Both the position numbers and the translations under genes were made by a program. Shown in pieces: positions 6,929 through 16,448 of a DNA stretch of 64,000 nt. Position 1 is the stretch's first letter. Each line of letters opens with the position of its first letter. Source of the stretch: Lederbergia citrea (lineage in GTDB: Bacteria; Bacillota; Bacilli; Bacillales; Bacillaceae_C); assembly GCF_018343525.1 (NCBI RefSeq), contig NZ_JAGYPH010000001.1:806001-870000 (forward strand). The letters are read 5' to 3'. Under the pieces are notes generated by a model. The model searched no databases. It was not told the DNA's origin and was given only the letters and a program-made list of their open reading frames with translations.

Positions 6929-8842
6929 ATGTACCGATTCATCAATTTTAACGATGAAATCATTGATTCAATGCTATTGATGGAATTATCGGATCTGTCC
7001 AAGACTCTTGCCAGAAATCCCGAATACGAGGCGGATTTTCGTGTTCATTCCTATTTAAGTAAAAGTGAGAAAAAAATATATGTCAGTCATTTTTGGAATC
7101 ATCGTTCGGATCAAGTGATGGAATTCGGAATGAAGAGCGATGTCTTTTTAAGAGCGTTAGGTAATCATTCATTTACGGATTATCAAGCCGTAAGCCGATA
7201 TATAAAATGGTGTGAAAGCACTAAAATTCCACGCTTTGCAATCCAACTTTTCACCCTTGCTGAAGACCTACGCATTGAAGAGCGTTGCAAAAAGATTAGG
7301 CCGGGTATGGGTAAAGAGTTTCGGATTAGACGTGAGACTTATTTAAATTATTTTGATTCACAAATGAAGGTTAATTTAGAAAAGAGCCTATTTATTGATG
7401 CATTATTTAATCTTGTTTATAAAATCATGAATACGCAAATGCCATTTTTCCATTTGCCGCGATTTAATGAAGATATAGATCGAATTTTACCTTTATTTCG
7501 ATCAAAGGTAGAGAATTTCTTTGAGGCTGCCACTACAAATGAAATAACTACTAATTGCAGGGCAATTATACTTTTAATAGAGAATTATATGAAGCGTGAT
7601 ATGCTGAACGAATATTTCCACCTTCCTACATCAGAAATTGGGATGGAGGAAGGATTGGATTACAATGATTTATTAAGGAAAGATCCTCTCAATAATGCTG
7701 ATGTTGCAGACGAAAATTCCGATGGGGACGAAACGGTCTTTGATGAAGAAATGAAGACGTGGCATCGGGAAACAAGCAGTCCGGGTAATACCTTTCTTCA
7801 ATTTGATTTAGATCAAGGCACACAAACTGACATCTTGGCTGATGAAGCAAGGGAAGGTGAACCAGGAGATCAGGCGCTTGCAATTGTTCAAGGATCGGCC
7901 AGAAAAAGTACAAAAAAGGATTTCTCAGAATTAGATGTAATTGAGCAAAAGGAAAATGATAGCGGAGAGGGAATCGCTCCCTATGGAAAAGAAAATAAAA
8001 ATGCGGAAGCTATTTTTTTAACGAATAATGAGCCAAACGCCGAACAAAGAAATCAATACAGTCATTATAAAAATAGCATCCTTCTTTATCAAAAAAAACT
8101 TAAGAAAACAATTGACCTGACATTGGAGCATAAAAAAATCAGGCCACGGTCCGGTTTGCATTTTGGCATTCTTGATAAAAAGCTCGTAAAATTCTTTACG
8201 GATGAACAGCCAAGGCTTTTTTATAAGAAAAATGAAGAGTCTAAAGAAATTGATGCTGCATTTAGTTTGCTTGTAGATTGTTCTGCTTCAATGCAGGATA
8301 AAATGGAAGAAACTAAACGCGGAATCGTCTTGTTTCATGAAGCGTTGAAATCAGTCGGTGTTCCTCATGAAGTTACAGGTTTCTGGGAGGATGCCAATGA
8401 GGCCAATACGGACTACCAGCCGAATTATTTTAAACGTGTTATCGGTTTTCCCGCGTCTTTAACATCTAAAGCGGGTCCGGAAATCATGCAGCTTGAACCG
8501 GAAGAGGACAATAGGGATGGGTTTGCAATCAGGATTATTAGTCAAAGATTGCTTGAAAGATACGAAAAACAAAAGTTTTTATTAGTTTTTTCTGATGGTG
8601 AACCTGCCGCATACGGGTATAGCCAAAATGGCATCGTGGATACGCACGAAGCTGTACTGGATGCCCGAAAAAGAGGCATTGAAGTATTCAATATTTTTCT
8701 CTCTACAAATGGCGTGGAAGAAGGGCAAAGAAAAGTTTTTGAAAACATATATGGACCATTCAGTATTATCGTTCCATCAGTGGACTTATTGCCCGATATA
8801 TTATTTCCTTTATTAAAAAGATTACTTTCAAAATCTATATAA
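6929..8842 (+). CDS. yojO: VWA-domain activator protein YojO
   Basis: The 637-residue protein is the expected partner of the MoxR-type ATPase just upstream. The N-terminal two thirds are helical, with a low-complexity acidic stretch around 255-340. The C-terminal VWA domain (about 440-637) carries the metal-ion-dependent adhesion motif DCSAS near residue 450 and a second conserved loop SDGEP. The length matches B. subtilis YojO (about 638). It starts after an AAGGAGGAGG ribosome site. A role in ATP-driven maturation of a metalloprotein is inferred from the NorQ/NorD and CbbQ/CbbO pairs. Confidence 0.87.
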   Translation: MYRFINFNDEIIDSMLLMELSDLSKTLARNPEYEADFRVHSYLSKSEKKIYVSHFWNHRSDQVMEFGMKSDVFLRALGNHSFTDYQAVSRYIKWCESTKIPRFAIQLFTLAEDLRIEERCKKIRPGMGKEFRIRRETYLNYFDSQMKVNLEKSLFIDALFNLVYKIMNTQMPFFHLPRFNEDIDRILPLFRSKVENFFEAATTNEITTNCRAIILLIENYMKRDMLNEYFHLPTSEIGMEEGLDYNDLLRKDPLNNADVADENSDGDETVFDEEMKTWHRETSSPGNTFLQFDLDQGTQTDILADEAREGEPGDQALAIVQGSARKSTKKDFSELDVIEQKENDSGEGIAPYGKENKNAEAIFLTNNEPNAEQRNQYSHYKNSILLYQKKLKKTIDLTLEHKKIRPRSGLHFGILDKKLVKFFTDEQPRLFYKKNEESKEIDAAFSLLVDCSASMQDKMEETKRGIVLFHEALKSVGVPHEVTGFWEDANEANTDYQPNYFKRVIGFPASLTSKAGPEIMQLEPEEDNRDGFAIRIISQRLLERYEKQKFLLVFSDGEPAAYGYSQNGIVDTHEAVLDARKRGIEVFNIFLSTNGVEEGQRKVFENIYGPFSIIVPSVDLLPDILFPLLKRLLSKSI

Positions 8843-8846
8843 TAAA

Positions 8847-8876
8847 AAAAGCGGAAGCACTAGGCGCTTCCGCTTT
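8847..8876. terminator. Bidirectional terminator between yojO and the TPM gene
   Basis: The stem AAAGCGGAAGC / GCTTCCGCTTT with flanking A and T runs separates the two convergent units and can serve both. Confidence 0.85.
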
Positions 8877-8881
8877 TCCGA

Positions 8882-9658
8882 TTACCAGCCTCTACTGGCA
8901 CCGCCTCCACCAGCTGAACCACCACCCCCACCGCGGGGGCCCCCAAAACCGCCTCCTCCGCCTCTGCCGCCTCTACCGCCGCCACGAGAAGCTGCACTTA
9001 AAATTCTAAGCAGCATTAAGGTTAATGCACCGCCGAAAAATCTAAAGTCGAGAAAGACGATTCCAAGGATAATCAAAGTAAAGATAATAACAGAAAATAG
9101 CGATGGTCCTTCGTTAGAACCATATTCATATCCTTGAGCTTCAGCTCGTTTATCCAGTTTATATTCATCGGAAACTTCATTAAAAAGCTGTTTATACGTA
9201 TTAGTAATGGCAAGATCAAGCTTTCCTTCATCTAAATATGGTAAAGCGTAGCTATCTAAAATTCTGCCTACTTTACTATCGGGCAATGCGCCTTCCAGTC
9301 CGTATCCTACTTCAATCCTGATTTTCCGATCTTGTAAAGCGAGTACCAAGAGTACTCCATTATTTTTTTTTGCGCCTCCAAGTTTATACTGGCGAAATGC
9401 TTGGAGAGCGTATTCTTCAACAGGTATATTTTCCAAGTCATTTACAGTCAAAACTGCGATTTGTGCTTTTGTTTGATCATCAAGAAACGTACCAAGCTCA
9501 ACTAACTCTTTTTTTTGCTCTGCAGTCATAATATTAGCAAAGTCTTGCACATAAATATCACCGACTGGAGCAGGCACACTTGCTGCATGTGCCTGGGTGC
9601 CAATCATAAATGAAACAATGAACGCAATCAAAGAAAAATTGAGAAGCGCTTTTTTCAT
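8882..9658 (-). CDS. TPM-domain membrane protein with glycine-rich tail
   Basis: The 258-residue protein has an N-terminal signal sequence (about 1-25, ending AHA), an extracytoplasmic TPM domain (about 30-150; DIYVQDFANIM, VGYGLEGALPD), a transmembrane helix (about 185-205) and a C-terminal tail made almost wholly of Gly, Arg and Ser (about 222-258). This matches the YgcG/YdjH family. TPM domains have been linked to photosystem repair and acid-phosphatase activity in plants; the bacterial role is unclear. It shares a TAATG stop/start overlap with the upstream LemA gene, a pairing common in bacteria. Confidence 0.85.
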   Translation of the reverse strand: MKKALLNFSLIAFIVSFMIGTQAHAASVPAPVGDIYVQDFANIMTAEQKKELVELGTFLDDQTKAQIAVLTVNDLENIPVEEYALQAFRQYKLGGAKKNNGVLLVLALQDRKIRIEVGYGLEGALPDSKVGRILDSYALPYLDEGKLDLAITNTYKQLFNEVSDEYKLDKRAEAQGYEYGSNEGPSLFSVIIFTLIILGIVFLDFRFFGGALTLMLLRILSAASRGGGRGGRGGGGGFGGPRGGGGGSAGGGGASRGW

Positions 9659-10239
9659 TAATCCCCATTCCCCTCAAAGTCGACTTTAGGCGCTTCTTTT
9701 GCAGCTGCGTCAGCTTTGAAATACTCTTTTTGATCAAAACCGAAAATTGAGGCGACAATCCTTCCCGGAAACTGTTTCACTTTCTTATTAAAAACAGTCA
9801 CTTGATTATTATAATCCATCCTGGCAACAGCGATTCTATTTTCGGTACCAGACAATTCATCTGTAAGCTGCGTAAATTGCTTGTCAGCCTTCAAATCTGG
9901 GTAATTCTCTGAAATGACAAGTAATCTGCTTAAAGCACTCGACAACGCAGCATCAGCATTAGCCTGTTCCTCTGGCCCCTTGGCGCCAACAAGGCTGGAT
10001 CTTGCACTTGCAATATCTTCCATAACTTTTTCCTCATGCTTAGCATAACCTTTTACCGTGTTTACAAGATTCGGTATTAAATCCATCCTTCTTTGAAGTT
10101 GATTTTCAATTTGTGCATAGGTTTGGTTTACATCTTCTTCTGCATTCACAAAACCGTTGTAGCTTCCCATTAAAGGAATCAATATTATTGCTATTACCAC
10201 TACGATTCCAAGTATTGCCCCTAAACCTTTTTTCATCAT
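9658..10239 (-). CDS. lemA: LemA family membrane protein
   Basis: The 193-residue protein has one N-terminal transmembrane helix (about 5-25), then a long helical domain with the family signature QLQRRMDLIPNLVNTVKGYAKHE. LemA proteins are anchored with the helical part outside; their molecular role is not established. It is the first gene of a two-gene operon with the TPM protein and starts after GAGGAGTG. The frame opens with two successive Met codons; the upstream one is given. Confidence 0.88.
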   Translation of the reverse strand: MMKKGLGAILGIVVVIAIILIPLMGSYNGFVNAEEDVNQTYAQIENQLQRRMDLIPNLVNTVKGYAKHEEKVMEDIASARSSLVGAKGPEEQANADAALSSALSRLLVISENYPDLKADKQFTQLTDELSGTENRIAVARMDYNNQVTVFNKKVKQFPGRIVASIFGFDQKEYFKADAAAKEAPKVDFEGNGD

Positions 10240-10437
10240 TTATCACTCCTCATAACATAATAGAACGAATGAAACGTAAAAAAGTTTCATTTTATTTCTT
10301 ATTCATTTCATATACCCAAATTTAACCTATATATCAGCAAACTTAAATTAAAAACCTTTCAATAGTGATGGAATCAGAAAAATGATACAATTATTCTTAG
10401 ATGGTTGGACTTTTCACATGGGAGTGATCAGTAGAAC

Positions 10438-11448
10438 ATGATAAAAGACAAACTTCAACGACCGCTACATGATCTTAGAATATCTGTAACCGACAAATGT
10501 AATTTTCGCTGTCAATATTGCATGCCGGCAGAAATATTCGGTCCCGATTTCAAATTTTTAAATAAAAATGAGATATTATCATTTGAAGAAATAGAACGAG
10601 TTGCTGGCATCTTTAGCGAACTAGGTGTTAAAAAATTAAGAATAACTGGCGGAGAACCCCTTATGCGCAAAGATGTCGCAAAGTTAATTGGGCGTTTATT
10701 ACAAATTAAGGGGATAGAAGATATCGGCTTGACTACTAACGGTGTTTTACTTGTGAAATACGCACAAGATTTATATAATGCCGGTTTACGTCGCTTAAAC
10801 ATTAGTTTAGACGCACTAAATAATGATATATTTCAAAAAATGAATGGCCGCGGAGTTAAGTCTGAAATTGTATTAAAAGGAATTGAGGCGGCACTCAAAA
10901 CAGGTTTTTCTATAAAAGTTAATATGGTTGTCCAAAAAGGAGTCAATGATACGGAGATTATTCCAATGGCAGAGCATTTTAGGAAAATGGGTGTTACCCT
11001 TCGTTTTATTGAATTTATGGATGTTGGAAATTCAAATGGTTGGAACTGGGATCAGGTTGTATCCAAAAAAGATATATTTGAAATGCTGTCTAAGAATTTT
11101 ACTTTAGAGCCGGTGGATCCCGATTATTTCGGCGAAGTGGCCAAAAGATATAAATACAAAGACTCCGAAGCTGAAATTGGTTTTATTACGTCTGTTTCTG
11201 AATCATTTTGCTCCACTTGTACGAGAGCTCGTATCTCTGCAGATGGAAAATTTTACACATGCCTGTTTGCAGGAAAAGGGCATGATTTACGATCACTTTT
11301 AAGAAACTGTGACGATGACAAACAGGTTCATACACAAATAGCGGATATTTGGCAAAACCGAAAGGATCGCTATTCAGACGAACGTGTTGAAGGGGCGACA
11401 ACATCACTAAATAAAAATAAAATTGAAATGTCCTATATTGGTGGATAA
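10438..11448 (+). CDS. moaA: GTP 3',8-cyclase MoaA
   Basis: This radical-SAM enzyme performs the first step of molybdenum cofactor synthesis, converting GTP to the cyclised precursor that MoaC turns into cPMP. Visible motifs are the radical-SAM cluster CNFRCQYC (about 21-28), GGEP, and the second 4Fe-4S site at CSTC with a third Cys in KFYTC (about 258-276). The 336-residue length is normal. The last residues are GG, as needed for activity. It is followed by moeA and mobB; moaB, moaC, moaD, moaE and mobA are not in this window. Confidence 0.93.
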   Translation: MIKDKLQRPLHDLRISVTDKCNFRCQYCMPAEIFGPDFKFLNKNEILSFEEIERVAGIFSELGVKKLRITGGEPLMRKDVAKLIGRLLQIKGIEDIGLTTNGVLLVKYAQDLYNAGLRRLNISLDALNNDIFQKMNGRGVKSEIVLKGIEAALKTGFSIKVNMVVQKGVNDTEIIPMAEHFRKMGVTLRFIEFMDVGNSNGWNWDQVVSKKDIFEMLSKNFTLEPVDPDYFGEVAKRYKYKDSEAEIGFITSVSESFCSTCTRARISADGKFYTCLFAGKGHDLRSLLRNCDDDKQVHTQIADIWQNRKDRYSDERVEGATTSLNKNKIEMSYIGG

Positions 11449-11451
11449 TGT

Positions 11452-11522
11452 AAAGCGCAAGCACCGTGTTCGGGATGTATAAATCCGCGAGGCTTGCTAA
11501 TGCTGGAGCTTGCGCTAGACAA
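11452..11522. repeat. AAAGCGCAAGC ... GCTGGAGCT ... AGAC intergenic repeat
   Basis: The stretch between moaA and moeA begins AAAGCGCAAGC and ends GCTGGAGCTTGCGCTAGAC, so its ends pair as AGCGCAAGC/GCTTGCGCT. This resembles a small palindromic intergenic repeat common in Bacillaceae. A remnant of the other end type lies at 2625-2662. It may fold in the moaA-moeA mRNA. Confidence 0.45.
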
Positions 11523-11540
11523 TGAAGGGGGCATCCAGGA

Positions 11541-12830
11541 GTGGTGGAAAGAAGAAAACCTATTTGGGTGAAAGAAGCAATTGAACAAGTGATGGGATAT
11601 AAAATACGTGGCGAGAAAGAGTTAATTTCAATCGATGATTGTGATGGGCGGTATTTGGCCGAACCGCTTGTAGCGGATCATGATGTTCCCCCATTTGACC
11701 GCTCGCCGTATGATGGATTTGCATTAAGAGCGGAAGATACTGTACAAGCATCTCGCGATAACCCACTTAATATAAGAGTCATTGATGAAATTGGTGCAGG
11801 TCAGGTGAGTAATAAAAATGTGGGTCATATGGAGGCAGTTAGGATCATGACGGGTGCGCAAATTCCGATTGGTGCCGACTGCGTGATTATGCTTGAACTT
11901 GTCCAAGAGGAAAAAAGTGATGATGGAACCTTTATTAAAATTAAACGTTCCTTGACGCCTGGTGAAAACATCTCTTTTCGCGGCGAAGATACTATTAAAG
12001 GAAGCCCACTCATCAATCAAGGTGTACTAATCAATCCCGGCATAAAAGCATTACTTGCAACATTTGGCTATAGTAAAGTAACGGTTGGCAAGCGCCCGGT
12101 TATTGGAGTAATTGCGACGGGAAGTGAATTATTGCAGCCAGAAGATGAACTGGTTCCTGGTAAAATTCGCAACAGCAACGGGTTTATGATCGAATCACAG
12201 ATCATTAGGGCTGGAGGGCTTTATAAGCGATATGGCTCTTTTGCTGATGATTTGGAAGCTCTTCAAAATGCAATTGAAACTGCAATGGCCGAATGCGATG
12301 TTGTGATTACAACTGGAGGCGTATCTGTCGGAGATTATGATTTTCTCCCCGAGATTTACAAGCGTATTGGGGCAAACCTTTTATTTAATAAAATTGCCAT
12401 GCGTCCAGGCAGTGTGACAAGTTGTGGGGAAAAAGACGGAAAGCTATTATTTGGCCTTTCTGGAAACCCATCTGCCTGTTATATTGGATTTGAATTATTC
12501 GTACGCCCAATTATAAGGTACTGGCTTCGTTCAGAACGGCCTTTTCTACGTTGTTTACAAGGGACGCTAAACATTGATTTTCCAAAACCAAATCCTTTTA
12601 GTAGATTTGTCCGAAGCCAACTAATATATAAGGATGGAAAAATATACGCAGAACCTGTAGGACTAGATAAATCTGGGGTTGTAACTTCTCTCGCATGGGC
12701 CGAGTGTTTAATAGTGCTTCCAGGAGGTACAAGAGGGTTTCAACAGGCTGATCAAGTCGATATTTTGTTACTGGACGACCAGCAGGGAAGTGAGAAACCA
12801 TGGCAGGAAGCAAAGCTTTCCAAATTGTAG
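11541..12830 (+). CDS. moeA: Molybdopterin molybdotransferase MoeA
   Basis: The 429-residue enzyme inserts molybdate into adenylylated molybdopterin. Family motifs are present: DVPPFDRSPYDGFALR (about 49-64), RIMTGAQIP, the MoCF-binding segments GVIATGSELL and ITTGGVSVGDYDF, and LSGNPSACY. The start is GTG; two GTG codons are adjacent and AGGGGG lies about 10 bases before the first. The gene overlaps mobB by 31 bases, implying coupled translation. Confidence 0.92.
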   Translation: MVERRKPIWVKEAIEQVMGYKIRGEKELISIDDCDGRYLAEPLVADHDVPPFDRSPYDGFALRAEDTVQASRDNPLNIRVIDEIGAGQVSNKNVGHMEAVRIMTGAQIPIGADCVIMLELVQEEKSDDGTFIKIKRSLTPGENISFRGEDTIKGSPLINQGVLINPGIKALLATFGYSKVTVGKRPVIGVIATGSELLQPEDELVPGKIRNSNGFMIESQIIRAGGLYKRYGSFADDLEALQNAIETAMAECDVVITTGGVSVGDYDFLPEIYKRIGANLLFNKIAMRPGSVTSCGEKDGKLLFGLSGNPSACYIGFELFVRPIIRYWLRSERPFLRCLQGTLNIDFPKPNPFSRFVRSQLIYKDGKIYAEPVGLDKSGVVTSLAWAECLIVLPGGTRGFQQADQVDILLLDDQQGSEKPWQEAKLSKL

Positions 12831-13324
12831 GCTTTCAAAATAGTGGCAAGACAACATTAATGAAAAAAATGATTTTTAATGGAACAAAAAATGGCTTGCG
12901 CATAGGGACGATCAAGCATCACGGGCATGGCGGAGTACCTGAAAAGACCGTATTGAACAAAGATACTGATAAGCATAGGGATGCAGGTGCACAAATTACT
13001 AGCGTGGAAGGGAATGGATCACTACATATAGAAGCCAATAAAAATTCTTGGGATTTAGAAGAAATCATTCATGTTTATAAAAACTTTTCTATGGACCTTA
13101 TTCTTATAGAAGGTTATAAACACGCTTCATATCCTAAAGTAGTGATTATTCGAAATGATGATGACCTTTATCTATTAGAGAAATTAGTAAATATTAAAGC
13201 GGTCATTAGCTGGGTTCCCATAACATCCCACAACGCTTATGAAATTTTTTTAATAGATGATTTAGATCTGTTTGTTAAGGTGTTTTATAAAGGGATATTT
13301 GAAAATCTTGAGGTTGTCCCATAA
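12800..13324 (+). CDS. mobB: Molybdopterin-guanine dinucleotide biosynthesis adaptor MobB
   Basis: The 174-residue P-loop protein has the Walker A motif GFQNSGKTT (about 10-18), the MobB signature GTIKHHGHG and the segment LILIEGYK. MobB binds GTP and assists MobA in making the guanine dinucleotide form of the cofactor. Its start lies inside the end of moeA, preceded by GGAAGTGAG. It is last in the moaA-moeA-mobB run, with a terminator overlapping its stop codon. Confidence 0.9.
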   Translation: MAGSKAFQIVGFQNSGKTTLMKKMIFNGTKNGLRIGTIKHHGHGGVPEKTVLNKDTDKHRDAGAQITSVEGNGSLHIEANKNSWDLEEIIHVYKNFSMDLILIEGYKHASYPKVVIIRNDDDLYLLEKLVNIKAVISWVPITSHNAYEIFLIDDLDLFVKVFYKGIFENLEVVP

Positions 13325-13352
13325 GTGCCTAACTCATGGAACAACCTCTTTG
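13310..13352 (+). terminator. mobB terminator
   Basis: Stem GAGGTTGT/ACAACCTC with an extended CC/GG pair and a short T-run. The left arm lies in the last codons of mobB. Confidence 0.55.
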
Positions 13353-13366
13353 CTATTTAAATTTGT

Positions 13367-13609
13367 CTATCTTAATTTGTTCTCAACGGCTTGACAAACT
13401 TCTTCAGCTGACATGCCACTTGCTTCAATGACTGATCCTTGCATAGATACTGTTTGCATACCCATCACGTTATTATCGATTCCCGATACAACACAGCAAT
13501 CACAGTTTTGTACATCTGATTCATTATGAAGGGGAATAACCTCATGACCTTTTTCTTGTAAAGCTTGTTGTACGTTTGTCAACGCTTGTTCAACACCAAT
13601 TTTTGCCAT
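13367..13609 (-). CDS. ykuS: UPF0180 family protein YkuS
   Basis: The 80-residue protein begins [17 protein letters not shown] and contains CDCCVVSG and the C-terminal [11 protein letters not shown], matching the UPF0180/YkuS family of spore-forming Bacillaceae, whose function is unknown. The start at 13609 is chosen because GGGAGG lies 11 bases upstream; an in-frame Met further upstream has no ribosome site. That GGGAGGTGT pairs with ACACCTC upstream of it, so translation may be gated by a hairpin (13618-13642). Confidence 0.85.
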   Translation of the reverse strand: MAKIGVEQALTNVQQALQEKGHEVIPLHNESDVQNCDCCVVSGIDNNVMGMQTVSMQGSVIEASGMSAEEVCQAVENKLR

Positions 13610-13617
13610 AAATAAAT

Positions 13618-13642
13618 ACACCTCCCTTACTGTTAGAGGTGT
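13618..13642. promoter_or_regulatory. Hairpin over the ykuS ribosome binding site
   Basis: On the minus strand ACACCTC and GAGGTGT form a 7-bp stem that includes the ykuS Shine-Dalgarno sequence. On the plus strand the same stem is followed by CCTTTTT and could act as a weak terminator. Either reading is possible from sequence alone. Confidence 0.4.
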
Positions 13643-13717
13643 CCTTTTTATTATCAAAATATACAAGTATTATTGTTTAAAGAACAATATGTAAATTCGT
13701 TGTACGGGGGAATTACT

Positions 13718-14101
13718 ATGAAAGACATCTGGGAAATCGTTATGACTAAAAGTGAGAATGAGCCATGGTGGTTTTTTGAAGGTTGGGAAAAAGATATTAT
13801 CGAATCTTTTACATTTCACAATAAAGAGGCAGCCGTTCAGAAATATTTTTCTTTATTTAACCAGCTCAACAGGCAATGTGACCACTCCAAACTAAAAAAC
13901 TCTTCAATGGCAGCATTTTGGAATGATGGGGACTCATTTTTTTGTGATCATTGTGATGATGACCTGCAAGTATTTTACGGACTTTTAATCATGTTAAATC
14001 ATAAACCATATGTTTTATTAGAAATTGACGATCAAAAGTCGGATACGACTGTAGAAGTCCGGAAAGAGAGATGTACATATGGATACAGCAAAAGCAAGTA
14101 A
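13718..14101 (+). CDS. DUF1033 family protein
   Basis: The 127-residue cytosolic protein has the DUF1033 hallmarks: EPWWFFEGWE (about 14-23), a central AAFWNDGD, and FCDHCDDDLQVFYGLL (about 71-86) with two Cys that may bind metal. The function is unknown. The start at 13718 follows GGGGG; an earlier in-frame Met has no ribosome site. The end overlaps the downstream exporter gene by 23 bases, so the two are probably co-translated. Confidence 0.8.
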   Translation: MKDIWEIVMTKSENEPWWFFEGWEKDIIESFTFHNKEAAVQKYFSLFNQLNRQCDHSKLKNSSMAAFWNDGDSFFCDHCDDDLQVFYGLLIMLNHKPYVLLEIDDQKSDTTVEVRKERCTYGYSKSK

Positions 14102-15299
14102 ACCGACACAGCAATTGGCAACAGTGTATGGTGTTTTATTTGCCATAAGTGGCGGTCATTTATTTAATGATGCCATCCAGGCAGTTGTCCCAGCTATGAA
14201 TCCTATCTTTGTAAAAACTTTAAATTTATCCTATGCCCAAATTGGTTGGATTGCTTTTGTAGTTAATATGACATCTTCGGTCATGCAGCCAGTGTTCGGC
14301 TATTTTGCTGACAAGAAACCAACTCCTTTCCTTTTGCCATTAGGTATGTTTATGAGCATGCTTGGTTTAATTGGCTTTGGATTATCACCAAATTTTTACG
14401 TTATCCTTGCCTCGGTTTTTTTCATCGGGATCGGTTCGGCGGTGTTTCATCCGGAAGGATCAAGGGTTGCGTATATGGCTGCAGGGACGAGAAGGGGATT
14501 GGCTCAGTCAATTTATCAGGTTGGTGGAAACTTCGGACAATCGTTGGCCCCTTTATTTACAGCTTTTATATTTGTCCGATTTGGACAAAAGGGGGCACTG
14601 GGCTTTACAATGGTCGCATTAATGGGCATCATTCTACTTCTATTTGTATCGAAATGGTATAAATTACAGCTAGAAACAGAAATATTTAAACAAAGTAGAA
14701 AGAAGAATAGTGAAAGTGGATCACCCATTCATCCGAAAATTAAGGCCGCGATCACTTTATTAGTTTTCCTTGTTTTCGCACGCTCATGGTATTCAGCGGG
14801 GATAGGCAATTTTTATCAATTTTATTTAATTAATGATTATGGCCTGTCTATCAAACAGTCGCAATTATATATCTTCATTTTTATGATAGCTGGCGTACTT
14901 GGCACCTTTTTTGGAGGACCGCTTGCAGATCGATTTGGAAGAAGAAATATTATTTTTCTGTCCATGGCGGGTGCAGCCCCATTAACGATCTTATTGCCGT
15001 ATGTTTCACTATTCTGGGTTATTCCGATCTTTTTCTTAATTGGTTTTATCATTACTTCTAGCTTCAGTGTTACAGTCGTCTATGCACAGGAGCTTGTACC
15101 AAAGAAAATTGGGATGGTCTCCGGTTTGATTGTAGGTCTCGCATTTGGCATGGGAGCAATAGGGGCTGTATTATTTGGGACTCTTGCCGATTTGTATAGT
15201 ATTAAATTTGTCATGATTGTGTGTAGCTGGTTACCAGTCTTGGGGGTATTTACTTGGCTGTTGCCGAGCGATGAAAGAGTAAGTGAATTAAATATTTAA
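14079..15299 (+). CDS. MFS exporter of the fosmidomycin-resistance (Fsr) type
   Basis: The 406-residue protein has about 12 transmembrane segments and clear Fsr-family motifs: ISGGHLFNDAIQAVVPAM in helix 1, GIGSAVFHPEGSRVA, and SIYQVGGNFGQSLAPL. Family members export fosmidomycin and other compounds; the natural substrate is unknown. It overlaps the DUF1033 gene upstream. A bidirectional terminator follows. Confidence 0.87.
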   Translation: MDTAKASKPTQQLATVYGVLFAISGGHLFNDAIQAVVPAMNPIFVKTLNLSYAQIGWIAFVVNMTSSVMQPVFGYFADKKPTPFLLPLGMFMSMLGLIGFGLSPNFYVILASVFFIGIGSAVFHPEGSRVAYMAAGTRRGLAQSIYQVGGNFGQSLAPLFTAFIFVRFGQKGALGFTMVALMGIILLLFVSKWYKLQLETEIFKQSRKKNSESGSPIHPKIKAAITLLVFLVFARSWYSAGIGNFYQFYLINDYGLSIKQSQLYIFIFMIAGVLGTFFGGPLADRFGRRNIIFLSMAGAAPLTILLPYVSLFWVIPIFFLIGFIITSSFSVTVVYAQELVPKKIGMVSGLIVGLAFGMGAIGAVLFGTLADLYSIKFVMIVCSWLPVLGVFTWLLPSDERVSELNI

Positions 15300-15303
15300 C
15301 TAG

Positions 15304-15340
15304 AAAAAAACCCGTTATAGGAAAAAGAACGGGTTTTTTT
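15304..15340. terminator. Bidirectional terminator
   Basis: Stem AAAAAAACCCGTT / AACGGGTTTTTTT between the convergent MFS and YitT genes. Confidence 0.9.
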
Positions 15341-15358
15341 GGATCGTGGCTTTCTATG

Positions 15359-16249
15359 TTAATGAATATGTTTCTTTCTAAATCTCCCTCCATGTACTTC
15401 AGAAATGTTTGCTACGGCGAGGAAGGCGCTTGAATCCAATTCATCAATAATGGATTTTAACTTTGCTTCTTCAAGTCGAGTAATGACACAAAAGATAACT
15501 CGTTTGTCATCACCAGTATATGCTCCTTCGCCTTTTAAATAAGTGACACCTCGTCCAAGCCGGGCTAAAATCGCATCCCCAATCTCTTCAGCATGATCAC
15601 TAATGATCCAGGCAGACTTTGATTCGTCTAAACCTTCTATGACAATATCTATTACCTTATAAGCGACGAAGTACGTGATAATCGAATACATGGCACGCTC
15701 CCAGCTGAATACGAAGCCAGCAGTCGCAAAAATGAAAAAATTAAAAAACATAATAATTTCTCCGACAGAAAAAGGAAGCTTATTATTAAGCAGAATAGAT
15801 AACACTTCTGTCCCGTCAAGTGACCCCCCATACCTAATAACAATGCCGACTCCCACACCAAGAATGATCCCACCAAAAACGGTATCAAGCAATAAGTCGT
15901 CTGTTACTACCATGACATCATGAAGGAGTATGGATGCAACAGAAAGAACGAAAATTCCGTACAAAGTTGTAAAGGCGAACGTTTTCCCAATTTGCTTATA
16001 GCCGATATAAATAAACGGAAGATTTAAGAGGAATATGATAATTCCAAGTCTCCAGCCAGTCAAATGGGCAAGGATAATCGAAATTCCTGTAATGCCGCCG
16101 TCTAAAATATGGTTGGGGACTAAAAATAGCTCGAGGGAGGTTGCCATAAGGGTTGCGCCTATAGTGACTAACAAGACCCGCCAAAAAATTGCCTTTTTCG
16201 TCAGTCTTCTATGTTTCATTTTTTCCACAATTTGTTGAGGACTGTCCAT
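15359..16249 (-). CDS. YitT family membrane protein (DUF161/DUF2179)
   Basis: The 296-residue protein has five or six transmembrane segments (about 20-185; LEFLVPNHILDGGITGIS-like loop, GGSLDGTEVLSILLN) and a soluble C-terminal DUF2179 domain (about 215-290; GRGVTYLKGEGAYTGDDKR). Bacillaceae have many paralogues (YitT, YpjC, YqfU, YvjA). Their substrate is not established. GGATGATG precedes the start. Confidence 0.87.
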   Translation of the reverse strand: MDSPQQIVEKMKHRRLTKKAIFWRVLLVTIGATLMATSLELFLVPNHILDGGITGISIILAHLTGWRLGIIIFLLNLPFIYIGYKQIGKTFAFTTLYGIFVLSVASILLHDVMVVTDDLLLDTVFGGIILGVGVGIVIRYGGSLDGTEVLSILLNNKLPFSVGEIIMFFNFFIFATAGFVFSWERAMYSIITYFVAYKVIDIVIEGLDESKSAWIISDHAEEIGDAILARLGRGVTYLKGEGAYTGDDKRVIFCVITRLEEAKLKSIIDELDSSAFLAVANISEVHGGRFRKKHIH

Positions 16250-16448
16250 TTCATCATCCTTTCAAGTCAAGTTTCTAAAATTAATTATAGTAAACTTTAT
16301 GTAAACTGAAAAACATTTTAACTTTTTACTAAAAAGTAAGAACGGTTGGGAATTAATAAAAACTACATTCTCTCTATTATATTGAAGGAATTTTCACTAA
16401 AAAAGGCGAATATGAATGATTAAATATGTGAAGAAGAGAGGATGCACT

